The notes under the pieces were generated by a model. It did not search any database, was not told the DNA's origin, and saw nothing but the letters and a program-made list of their open reading frames with translations. A DNA stretch of 53,669 nt, taken from assembly GCA_905197435.1 (NCBI GenBank), contig CAJJYX010000002.1:1-53669 (forward strand), read 5' to 3'. Both the position numbers and the translations under genes were made by a program. Source of the stretch: an uncultured Bacteroides sp. (GTDB lineage: Bacteria; Bacteroidota; Bacteroidia; Bacteroidales; Bacteroidaceae). Numbering within the stretch: the first letter of the stretch is position 1; every line of letters begins with the position of its first letter. Below are positions 34,804 through 42,763 of the stretch, in pieces.

Positions 34804-36291
34804 ATGAAAAAGAATATTTTACTTGCAGTTTGTTTTTTGATGCCGTTGGCAACCATGGCGCAGAATGACACTTTGGGACATGAACGCAATATTACGCTGT
34901 CGGAGGCCATTGTACTGGCTCGCACACAGTCTGTGGATGCTGCTGTGGCATTGAATGAATTGAAAACCGCGTATTGGGAATACCGTACATTCCGTGCGGA
35001 CTTGCTACCGGAAGTGAATTTTACCGGTACGCTGCCCAACTATAACAAATCATACAGTACCTATCAGAATTCCGACGGTTCCTATGGTTTTGTCCGTAAT
35101 AATACATTGGGTTTGTCCGGTCAGCTTTCGGTAGATCAGAATCTTTGGTTTACGGGCGGTAAATTGTCGCTTACTTCTTCATTGGATTATCTCAAACAAC
35201 TGGGTTCCGGAGGAGAGAAGCAGTTCATGTCGGTTCCTGTGAGTCTGGAGTTGACACAGCCGGTTTTTGGCGTGAATACCTTGAAATGGAATCGCCGTAT
35301 AGAGCCCGTACGCTATGCCGAAGCAAAGGCTGAGTTCATTTCGGCCACGGAAGAGGTGACAATGAAAACCATCACTTATTTCTTTCAACTGCTATTGGCC
35401 AAAGAGTCGCTCGCTACCGCCATGCAGAACAAGACGAATGCCGATCGCCTTTACGAGGTGGCTATAGCCAAACGTAAGATGGGGCAGATATCCGAAAATG
35501 ATTTGCTGCAGCTTAAATTGAACTCATTACAAGGCAAGGCCGATGTGACTGAGGCTGAGAGTAACCTGAATGCAAAAATGTTCCAACTCCGTTCTTTCCT
35601 CGGCGTGTCAGAGCAAGAAAATCTGAACCCGGTGTTGCCTGCCACTGTTCCCGATATAAAGATGGAGTATGATCGCGTGCTGAACAAGGCTTTGGAGCGT
35701 AATTCCTTTGCACAGAACATCCGCCGCCGCCAATTGGAAGCCGATTACGAAGTGGCAACGGCACGTGGAAACCTGCGTAGCATAGACCTTTTTGCCAGCG
35801 TGGGTTATACAGGACAGAACCATGATTTATCTTCAGCTTACCGGGATTTGCTTGACAATCAGATTGTGCAAGTGGGTGTCAAAATCCCTATCCTTGACTG
35901 GGGAAAACGCCGTGGTAAGGTTAGAGTAGCAAAGAGTAACCGTGAAGTGGTTTTGTCTAAAATTCGTCAGGAACAGATGGACTTTAATCAGGACATATTT
36001 CTACTGGTGGCTAATTTCAATAACCAGGCACAACAGCTGGACATTGCCGAAGAGGCGGATGTTATTGCTGAAAAGCGTTACAAGACCAGTGTAGAGACCT
36101 TTATGATCGGTAAAATCAGCACGCTGGACTTGAATGATGCGCAGAATTCCAAAGACGAAGCCCGTCAGAAGCATATTTCGGAATTGTACTACTATTGGTA
36201 TTATTTTTATCAGCTTCGTAGCTTGACCCTTTGGGACTTTGAACACGATACAGAATTGGAAGCTGATTTTGAAGATATCATAAAGGGATAA
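34804..36291 (+). CDS. TolC-family outer-membrane efflux protein
   Basis: 495 residues with a signal peptide (MKKNILLAVCFLMPLATMAQ); the ATG at 34804 is preferred to a TTG two codons earlier. The OEP repeat structure is visible: ITLSEAIVLARTQSVDAAVALNEL early, a long coiled-coil stretch (ESLATAMQNKTNADRLYEVAIAK and QISENDLLQLKLNSLQGKADV), and a second half with RRRQLEADYEVATARGNLRSIDL and PILDWGKRRGKVRVAKSN. It forms the outer-membrane channel of an export pump. Unusually, no inner-membrane pump or adaptor gene is adjacent, so it must work with proteins encoded elsewhere. A sigma-54 promoter drives it. Confidence 0.92.
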   Translation: MKKNILLAVCFLMPLATMAQNDTLGHERNITLSEAIVLARTQSVDAAVALNELKTAYWEYRTFRADLLPEVNFTGTLPNYNKSYSTYQNSDGSYGFVRNNTLGLSGQLSVDQNLWFTGGKLSLTSSLDYLKQLGSGGEKQFMSVPVSLELTQPVFGVNTLKWNRRIEPVRYAEAKAEFISATEEVTMKTITYFFQLLLAKESLATAMQNKTNADRLYEVAIAKRKMGQISENDLLQLKLNSLQGKADVTEAESNLNAKMFQLRSFLGVSEQENLNPVLPATVPDIKMEYDRVLNKALERNSFAQNIRRRQLEADYEVATARGNLRSIDLFASVGYTGQNHDLSSAYRDLLDNQIVQVGVKIPILDWGKRRGKVRVAKSNREVVLSKIRQEQMDFNQDIFLLVANFNNQAQQLDIAEEADVIAEKRYKTSVETFMIGKISTLDLNDAQNSKDEARQKHISELYYYWYYFYQLRSLTLWDFEHDTELEADFEDIIKG

Positions 36292-36405
36292 GCTGACGGG
36301 GTTGGAGTGATAAAGTTATGAGTTACTTGCCGGCAAAAGTACCGCATATTCGAAATTATTAGTAAATTACTTATAACTTATTATTCATAACTCTGCTTTT
36401 TTACT

Positions 36406-36413
36406 TATTTTTG
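36406..36413 (+). promoter_or_regulatory. -7 box upstream of the response regulator gene
   Basis: TATTTTTG matches TAnnTTTG, 22 nt before the ATG. It suggests that regulator and kinase are made from a housekeeping promoter separate from the sigma-54 tolC promoter. The preceding 110 nt hold short TTATAACT-type repeats. Confidence 0.5.
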
Positions 36414-36435
36414 CAGAAAACAAACAGTAATTTTT

Positions 36436-37797
36436 ATGATACTGATAATAGACGATGATAGTGCTGTGCGCTCTTCCCTCAGCTTTATGCTGAAACGTGC
36501 CGGATATGAGGTGAAAACGGCTCCGGGACCTCGTGAAGCCATAGATATAGTTCGTGCTGAAGCTCCCGCTCTGATTCTGATGGATATGAACTTTACTCTT
36601 TCCACTACCGGAGAAGAGGGGCTTACTTTATTGAAGCAGGTAAAGGTTTTCCGTCCCGATGTACCTGTTATTCTGATGACGGCATGGGGAAGTATCCAGC
36701 TTGCCGTGCAGGGCATGCAGGCGGGTGCATTTGACTTCATCACCAAACCTTGGAACAACGCAGCTCTTTTGCAGCGCATTGAAACAGCTCTTGAACTTAC
36801 AGCTGCTCCGAAAGAGGTACCGGAAGAACAAACTTCTGCATTGAACCGCAACCATATTATCGGTAAATCCAAAGGGCTGATGGAAGTATTGAACACAGTG
36901 GCTCGTATTGCCCGTACCAATGCGTCGGTGCTGATTACGGGCGAGAGCGGAACGGGTAAAGAGTTGATTGCCGAGGCCATCCATATCAACAGCCAACGTG
37001 TGAAGCAGCCTTTCGTCAAGGTGAACCTCGGTGGTATCTCGCAGAGTTTGTTCGAAAGTGAGATGTTCGGTCACAAGAAAGGGGCGTTTACCGATGCCAG
37101 TGCCGATCGTATAGGGCGTTTTGAAATGGCAAACAAGGGAACCATCTTCCTTGATGAGATTGGTGACCTCGATCTTTCCTGCCAAGTGAAACTATTGCGC
37201 GTGCTTCAAGACCAGACGTTCGAAGTGTTGGGCGACAGTCGTCCGCGCAAGGTTGATGTGCGTGTCGTTTCTGCCACTAATGCCGATCTCCGCAAAATGG
37301 TTTCCGAACGTACTTTTCGTGAGGATCTTTTCTATCGCATCAACCTGATTACTATAAAATTACCTCCCTTGCGGGAACGCCGTGAAGATATACCTTTACT
37401 AGCACGTCATTTTGCCGACCGTCAGGCAGAGGTGAACGGTTTGCCACGTACAGACTTCTCGGCTGATGCTCTGAATTTCCTTTCCCGCCTGCCTTATCCG
37501 GGCAACATTCGCGAATTGAAAAATCTGGTGGAGCGCACCATTTTGGTCAGTGGAAAGTCGGTGCTGGATGCAACGGATTTCGATGCCCAATATCAGCGCC
37601 ATGACGAACCGGCCAAAGCTGTCGAAGGAACTTCTTTTGCAGGTATGACCTTGGATGAAATAGAACGGCAAACCATTTTGCAAGCATTGGAACAGCATAA
37701 AGGAAATCTCAGCCAGGTGGCAGTGTCGTTGGGCATCAGCCGCGCTGCACTTTACCGTCGTTTGGAAAAATACAATATAGAGGTTAGTGATAAGTGA
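36436..37797 (+). CDS. Sigma-54-dependent NtrC-family response regulator
   Basis: 453 residues. Receiver domain 1-120 with ILIIDDDSAVRSSL and phospho-Asp in LILMDMNF (about 54). AAA+ domain about 140-370: Walker A GESGTGKELIAEAIH, the sigma-54 contact loop reading GAFTDA (consensus GAFTGA), Walker B GTIFLDEIGDL and the Arg-finger region ERTFREDLFYRINLITI. A Fis-type HTH ends the protein (GNLSQVAVSLGISRAALYRRL). It would oligomerise on upstream sites when phosphorylated and open sigma-54 promoters; the tolC promoter 1.7 kb upstream is the nearest target. The kinase gene follows 75 nt downstream. Confidence 0.95.
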   Translation: MILIIDDDSAVRSSLSFMLKRAGYEVKTAPGPREAIDIVRAEAPALILMDMNFTLSTTGEEGLTLLKQVKVFRPDVPVILMTAWGSIQLAVQGMQAGAFDFITKPWNNAALLQRIETALELTAAPKEVPEEQTSALNRNHIIGKSKGLMEVLNTVARIARTNASVLITGESGTGKELIAEAIHINSQRVKQPFVKVNLGGISQSLFESEMFGHKKGAFTDASADRIGRFEMANKGTIFLDEIGDLDLSCQVKLLRVLQDQTFEVLGDSRPRKVDVRVVSATNADLRKMVSERTFREDLFYRINLITIKLPPLRERREDIPLLARHFADRQAEVNGLPRTDFSADALNFLSRLPYPGNIRELKNLVERTILVSGKSVLDATDFDAQYQRHDEPAKAVEGTSFAGMTLDEIERQTILQALEQHKGNLSQVAVSLGISRAALYRRLEKYNIEVSDK

Positions 37798-37872
37798 TTA
37801 GCAGGCTGCGCTGTTATAACCATGTTGCTTATCACTTATCATTCATTGCTAACTCACTAATCACTAACTCAC

Positions 37873-39186
37873 GTGCGCATAAAATTTTTTTTCTTCATAC
37901 TTGTTCTTTTTCTGCTCAGTTTAGGTGGATTGTTGGCGTATCTGCTGGGTGGAAAGCAACCTTTATATCTGTATATATTGGAGGGGCTTATCGGATTCAT
38001 CCTTATCTATCTGATAGTGTTCTATAACAAGATAGTGAAACCTATGAATACCATCGGTTGCGGTATGGAACTGCTACGTGAGCAGGATTTCAGCAGTCGC
38101 CTCAGCCGGGTGGGGCAGTATGAGGCGGATCGCATCGTGAATATTTTCAACCGCATGATGGAGCAGCTCAAGAATGAACGGTTGTACATGCGTGAGCAGA
38201 ATCATTTTTTGGATTTGCTGATTCAGGCATCTCCGATGGGGGTCATCATTCTGACTATGGACGATGAGGTGTCGCAACTGAATCCGATGGCAGTAAAAAT
38301 GCTTGGTGTCCGTATGGAGGAAGCGATGGCCAAACGGCTGGACCAAATGGACTCTCCGTTGGCCGTCGAACTTTCGTCCATTCCCAAAGATAAGACGGCA
38401 GTGGTCCGACTCAATGACGCAAACATTTATAAATGTACCCATTCCTCTTTTATTGACAGAGGGTTCAAGCATCCTTTTTTCTTGATAGAACGCATGACGG
38501 AAGAAGTGATGCGTGCCGAGAAGCGTGCTTATGAAAAGGTGATTCGCATGATAGCTCATGAAGTGAACAATACTACTGCGGGCATCACTTCCACACTTGA
38601 TACAGTGGAGCAGGCACTTTCTACAGAAAATGATATGGAGGACATTTGCGACGTAATGCGCGTTTGTACGGAACGTTGCTTCTCTATGAGCCGTTTCATT
38701 ACCCGTTTTGCAGATGTGGTAAAGATACCTGAGCCTACTTTGGCTCCCGTCCAGTTGAATGAGTTGGTGTCCATGTGCAAGCGTTTTATGGAAGGAATGT
38801 GCAATGACCGTAATATTGGATTGCGTCTGGAATGTGATCCAGAGGTGGGAATGGTGCGTATGGATGCTTCTCTTTTTGAGCAGGTGCTTGTGAATATTAT
38901 CAAGAATGCTGTCGAGAGTATAGAGGGGGCTGCCGGGGAAAACGGGAAGCAAGGGGAAATAATAGTTAGGACCACTGCCCCCGCTTCTATTGAAGTCGTT
39001 GACAATGGTCCCGGGATAAGTAAAGAGGCCGAAGCTAAACTCTTCAGCCCCTTCTTTTCCACCAAGCCGAACGGGCAGGGAATTGGCTTGGTGTTTATCC
39101 GGGAAGTATTGAGTCGCCATGGTTGCTCGTTCTCCCTGCGTACTTACAACGATGGATTGACCCGCTTCCGCATACTATTTCCTTAA
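37873..39186 (+). CDS. Membrane sensor histidine kinase partner of the NtrC-type regulator
   Basis: 437 residues starting at a GTG (37873), the only start giving the first membrane helix intact. Two helices (FFFFILVLFLLSLGGLLAYLL and YILEGLIGFILIYLIVFY) enclose almost no periplasmic loop, so it probably senses inside the cell or membrane. A HAMP-like region and a PAS-like segment (LIQASPMGVIILTMDDEVSQLN) precede the phospho-His motif IAHEVNNTTAGI near residue 233 and the ATP domain (NIIKNAVESIEG, DNGPGISKEAE, GQGIGLVFIREVL). It resembles the NtrB/NtrY class. Its stop codon overlaps the stop of the convergent aspD gene. Confidence 0.93.
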   Translation: MRIKFFFFILVLFLLSLGGLLAYLLGGKQPLYLYILEGLIGFILIYLIVFYNKIVKPMNTIGCGMELLREQDFSSRLSRVGQYEADRIVNIFNRMMEQLKNERLYMREQNHFLDLLIQASPMGVIILTMDDEVSQLNPMAVKMLGVRMEEAMAKRLDQMDSPLAVELSSIPKDKTAVVRLNDANIYKCTHSSFIDRGFKHPFFLIERMTEEVMRAEKRAYEKVIRMIAHEVNNTTAGITSTLDTVEQALSTENDMEDICDVMRVCTERCFSMSRFITRFADVVKIPEPTLAPVQLNELVSMCKRFMEGMCNDRNIGLRLECDPEVGMVRMDASLFEQVLVNIIKNAVESIEGAAGENGKQGEIIVRTTAPASIEVVDNGPGISKEAEAKLFSPFFSTKPNGQGIGLVFIREVLSRHGCSFSLRTYNDGLTRFRILFP

Positions 39187-40847
39187 TGGGCAGTGGCTAA
39201 TCTTTCTTTCCATTCTTTTGCATACTCGTCTAATATCCTTTTAATGCCTTGACCGATGGTAGCATAGTCTTTTTCGTTCAAATTGGCGAGTGAGGCACGT
39301 ACGCTCCATTCAGGGCCGTCAAAACCACCACCGTTCAGCAGTACCAGAGAGGTTTCCTTTGCAAGACGGAAGACTACATTCAGTGGGCTGTAGGTGCGTT
39401 TTAGATATTCCACGAAGTCATTTCCATAAAACTTATTTGCCCAAACCAGCATGTCGATTTCTGTATAATAGCCTACACGCAGCGGATCTTCCATCAGCGT
39501 AAAACCGGTATTTCCCCAAAGAGCATGCAATCGGCGGCGGATAATCTCTTGCATCTTTTGTTTGTATTTGTTCTCCTTGTCCAGCAGGGTAAAGGCAGCG
39601 AAAAGCCCCATCTGCATCTGTTGTGGCAATGATAGCCCGGCGGTATGGTTTAGCGCCACCTGACGGCTGTCGGCGACCATACGGTCAATGAATTTCAATT
39701 TTTCCGGTTCCAAGGTGAGGGTAGAGTAGCGACGGTGCAGAATCTCCCGCTTTTCTTCCGGCAGTTTTGCTATCAGCTTGTCAAACAGGTTGAATTCGTG
39801 CAGGGCAATGACCGCATCGCGCCATCCGGTGGCTCCGAAATACTTGGAGAATGAATATACGCAAAGTGTATTGTACGGAATTTCTGCCATGAACGAACGG
39901 AAGTGCGGACTGAATGTACCGTATACATCGTCCGTAATAATCATCAGATCGGGGTTGTCATTCCTGACTATATTTACGATGCGTGCCATTGTATCCGGGC
40001 TGAGCGTGTAGCTGGGCGGATTGCTGGGATTAGTGACAAAAAGCGCCTTGATTTTGTGGCTTTTCAAGCGGTCTATGTCTTCGTCGCTGTACTGCCAGAG
40101 GTGCATCCCCTCGGCATTCATGCGGTTGGCGTGTATTTTGGTCACTTGGAATTGATAGCGGCTGAGTTGTGGAATCTCAATGTAGGGAGTGAAAGCCGGA
40201 ACCATGAGGACGATGCTGTCCCCTTTATTCAATAAGAAGTTTTCCTGCAGGGAGTCGAATATATAGCACATGGCGGCTGTTCCGCCTTCGGTGGCAAACA
40301 AGTCATAGGAACCGCGGGGAGGATGGTTGTCGCACATTTCCTGAGAGAGGTAGTCTTGTACAAGAATTTCTGTGAAATGAAGAATACGGTCGGGTACGGG
40401 ATATTGGTCACCGATAATGCTTTCGGCCCATTCGTGTACCAGGCTGTCAGGGTCGGCAGCGTGCTGCATCAACAGATAGTTGTAAGTTTGCTCCAATAGT
40501 CGGGCACCCGGTGCGTTTTTGTGCTTTTTCAGGAAAGCCTCGAAACGGGAAGCAATGCCTTTCTTTTCGGGGATGCCTGCAATTCCTTCCGGCAGATCCA
40601 TGATGCGGCGGCATTCTTCCAGTCCAAAATTTCCCAACAGGAAGAAAGCCTCGCGTGGAGTGGTTGCAATCCAGTTGGGGTTACCACGTCCGGCATTCAG
40701 CATGGTGCGGGCCGTTTTCTTCAGACTTTCGTCTGCCATATCGATAAGACGGTTTTTTAACTCGAAAGGGCTGATATTTTCCATCTTCTTCTCTAAAAGT
40801 TTTGTATCCATAAGTTCAAGTTTAGGTTTGTTATTTATTGTTTTCAT
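39183..40847 (-). CDS. aspD: Aspartate 4-decarboxylase (bifunctional with aspartate aminotransferase)
   Basis: About 554 residues from the ATG at 40847; ATGs at 40811 and 40913 are alternatives, the last overlapping the upstream gene. PLP-dependent fold-type I enzyme that decarboxylates L-aspartate to L-alanine and CO2. Motifs: RGNPNWIATTPREAFFLLGNF near the N-terminus, ATEGGTAAMCYIFD, VTNPSNPPSYTLS, TDDVYGTF and the PLP Lys (about 335) in YSFSKYFGATGWRD. The length (about 530-550) separates it from ordinary aminotransferases. It follows the AspT antiporter gene by 35-71 nt on the same strand, forming the known proton-motive aspartate-alanine exchange module. Confidence 0.92.
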   Translation of the reverse strand: MKTINNKPKLELMDTKLLEKKMENISPFELKNRLIDMADESLKKTARTMLNAGRGNPNWIATTPREAFFLLGNFGLEECRRIMDLPEGIAGIPEKKGIASRFEAFLKKHKNAPGARLLEQTYNYLLMQHAADPDSLVHEWAESIIGDQYPVPDRILHFTEILVQDYLSQEMCDNHPPRGSYDLFATEGGTAAMCYIFDSLQENFLLNKGDSIVLMVPAFTPYIEIPQLSRYQFQVTKIHANRMNAEGMHLWQYSDEDIDRLKSHKIKALFVTNPSNPPSYTLSPDTMARIVNIVRNDNPDLMIITDDVYGTFSPHFRSFMAEIPYNTLCVYSFSKYFGATGWRDAVIALHEFNLFDKLIAKLPEEKREILHRRYSTLTLEPEKLKFIDRMVADSRQVALNHTAGLSLPQQMQMGLFAAFTLLDKENKYKQKMQEIIRRRLHALWGNTGFTLMEDPLRVGYYTEIDMLVWANKFYGNDFVEYLKRTYSPLNVVFRLAKETSLVLLNGGGFDGPEWSVRASLANLNEKDYATIGQGIKRILDEYAKEWKERLATAH

Positions 40848-40882
40848 TGATTCGGAGTAGTGAGTATCGACACGAAATCGCC

Positions 40883-42577
40883 TTATATTAGCAAAACGAT
40901 GACAACCCCCCATATTATTAATAAAGTATTGCCCACGGCATAAGTTACGGTGTATCCCAAAGCCGGTGTTTCACTTTCAACTACATCTTGTATTGCACCC
41001 AGTGCGGCGGTTGTGGTACGTGCCCCTGCACAGACTCCCAAAGCCAGTGCCGGATGGAACTTGAAGACATACTTTGCCAGCAGCAAGCCGATTATCAGTG
41101 GCAAGGTAGTGGCGGCTGCTCCCACCAGGAACAGGCTGATGCCGACGTCGCGGAAACCTTGCACGAAACTGGGGCCTGCCGAAATGCCTACTACTGCAAT
41201 GAACATGTTCAGCCCGACATTGTTCAAAACCCATTGTGAAGGTTCGGGAATACGGCCGAAGGTGGGGTGTTTGCTGCGGAGCCAGCCGAAGAACAGCCCG
41301 GCTATCAATGCACCGCCACTTGTACTCAGACTGATTGGAATGCCGCCGATATGGACAGAAAGGGCTCCGAACAACCCTCCGACAAGGATGCCCAGGCCAA
41401 CAAATATCATATCCGTCTGGTTGGTAGGGCGGTCTATATAACCTAAGCGTTTGGCTGCGGTCTCCACTTCTTGTCTGGTGCCTACCACTTCAATGACGTC
41501 ACCTGCATCTACTACTGTTTGCGCCAGCACGGGAATAGATATTCCGGCACGCTTGATGCTTCGGATACTGACACCGTGCATGAAATTTTCCCTTCGGATA
41601 ACTGCAACCGTTTTGCCGGCAACCGTTTTGCGTGTGATTGTAACCGGTAGCTTCTCAGCAGGGAAATCCAGGAGTTGGGCATCTTGTACTTCCGGTCCAA
41701 TCCAGCTTTCTTCGCCTATGATGTATTCGCGGCGTCCGCTTAATACGACCTCATCTCCCGGCTCTATCCGCATGTTCATATTGACTTCCACCACAACTCC
41801 AGATTTGCGGAGACGTTCCACAAATAACCGTTTGTCATGCTGCCGGAAGTAGACTTCCAGGTCAATCACTCGCTTTCCATTCTTGAACCATTCGTTTTCG
41901 ACCCGGTAGGCACGGAAAGTAACAGGACGCGCTGCCGGCATGAATCCAGGCTCGTCAGCCAGGGAGCTGCCCATCTTCGCTTCCAGTTCCTTGCAGGCAG
42001 CTTTTACTTTTTCCAGTCCGCCCAACATTTTTGGGCCGATGGATGACAGTACCCATGCCGAGCCTGCCGTACCGAAAATGTAGGTGACAGCATAGGATAC
42101 AGGGATGATGTTGATGTAACTTTGCCGTTGGGCTTCGTCCAGTCCCATGTTGGTCATGGTGTCTTCTGCCACTCCGATAACGGCGGAGATAGTTTGTGAG
42201 CCGGCCAGCAGTCCGGCTGCTTCACCGGTATTGTAGCCCATTATCAGGGCAAGCAGCCAAGTCACCACCAGTACGGATATGCACATCAGTACGGCAAAGC
42301 CCACTTGGGGTAACCCGTCTTTTTTTAGTCCACGGAAAAACTGAGGGCCTACTTTATAGCCCACGGCAAAAAGGAAAAGCAGGAAGAATACCGATTTTAT
42401 CGGACCTGGTACGGCGATATTCAGTTGCCCTACCAGTACGCCTACAAGCAGTACACTGGTCACTGTGCCCAGTGTAAACTTGCCGATGTGCAGTTTCCCA
42501 AGCCAGAATCCCAAGAATATGGTAAGGAAAATGGCAAGTTCCGGACGCTCCCTAAGCTGGTTGAAAATCCATTCCAT
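40883..42577 (-). CDS. aspT: Aspartate:alanine antiporter (AspT family)
   Basis: 564 residues from the ATG at 42577; a TTG two codons upstream is less likely. Two blocks of about five membrane helices flank a cytoplasmic region with two RCK_C-type domains ([19 protein letters not shown] and [18 protein letters not shown]). The duplicated AspT/YidE motif appears as [19 protein letters not shown] in the first half and [19 protein letters not shown] in the second. It exchanges aspartate(1-) for alanine(0); with AspD this creates membrane potential and consumes a cytoplasmic proton, which aids energy supply and acid tolerance. Confidence 0.92.
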   Translation of the reverse strand: MEWIFNQLRERPELAIFLTIFLGFWLGKLHIGKFTLGTVTSVLLVGVLVGQLNIAVPGPIKSVFFLLFLFAVGYKVGPQFFRGLKKDGLPQVGFAVLMCISVLVVTWLLALIMGYNTGEAAGLLAGSQTISAVIGVAEDTMTNMGLDEAQRQSYINIIPVSYAVTYIFGTAGSAWVLSSIGPKMLGGLEKVKAACKELEAKMGSSLADEPGFMPAARPVTFRAYRVENEWFKNGKRVIDLEVYFRQHDKRLFVERLRKSGVVVEVNMNMRIEPGDEVVLSGRREYIIGEESWIGPEVQDAQLLDFPAEKLPVTITRKTVAGKTVAVIRRENFMHGVSIRSIKRAGISIPVLAQTVVDAGDVIEVVGTRQEVETAAKRLGYIDRPTNQTDMIFVGLGILVGGLFGALSVHIGGIPISLSTSGGALIAGLFFGWLRSKHPTFGRIPEPSQWVLNNVGLNMFIAVVGISAGPSFVQGFRDVGISLFLVGAAATTLPLIIGLLLAKYVFKFHPALALGVCAGARTTTAALGAIQDVVESETPALGYTVTYAVGNTLLIIWGVVIVLLI

Positions 42578-42730
42578 AATCAAGTTGTTTAGGTTAATAT
42601 TAGTTGTTTTAATGCCTTTGGAATATTGTTTCGCTATACAACGGCTTTTAACGGGAAGTGTTTTATATAAAAGGAGTTTTTTAGAACATTTATTCCGTAA
42701 AACCGAACTTTAAAGGAAAGTTTTCTTCTG

Positions 42731-42738
42731 TACCTTTG
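42731..42738 (+). promoter_or_regulatory. -7 box upstream of the DUF5686 gene
   Basis: TACCTTTG matches TAnnTTTG and lies 25 nt before the ATG, in the divergent spacer with aspT. Confidence 0.55.
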
Positions 42739-42763
42739 CCGTCTAAATAAGGTAAAATAAGGT

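Noticed and set aside
36300..36435. Possible invertible promoter between tolC and the regulator
   Set aside because: The short TTATAACT-type repeats do not form a clean inverted pair around a promoter and no invertase gene is nearby.
38074..39120. 348-codon minus-strand open frame opposite the histidine kinase
   Set aside because: Antisense to a well-supported kinase with all catalytic boxes; the composition (many His) is that of a shadow.
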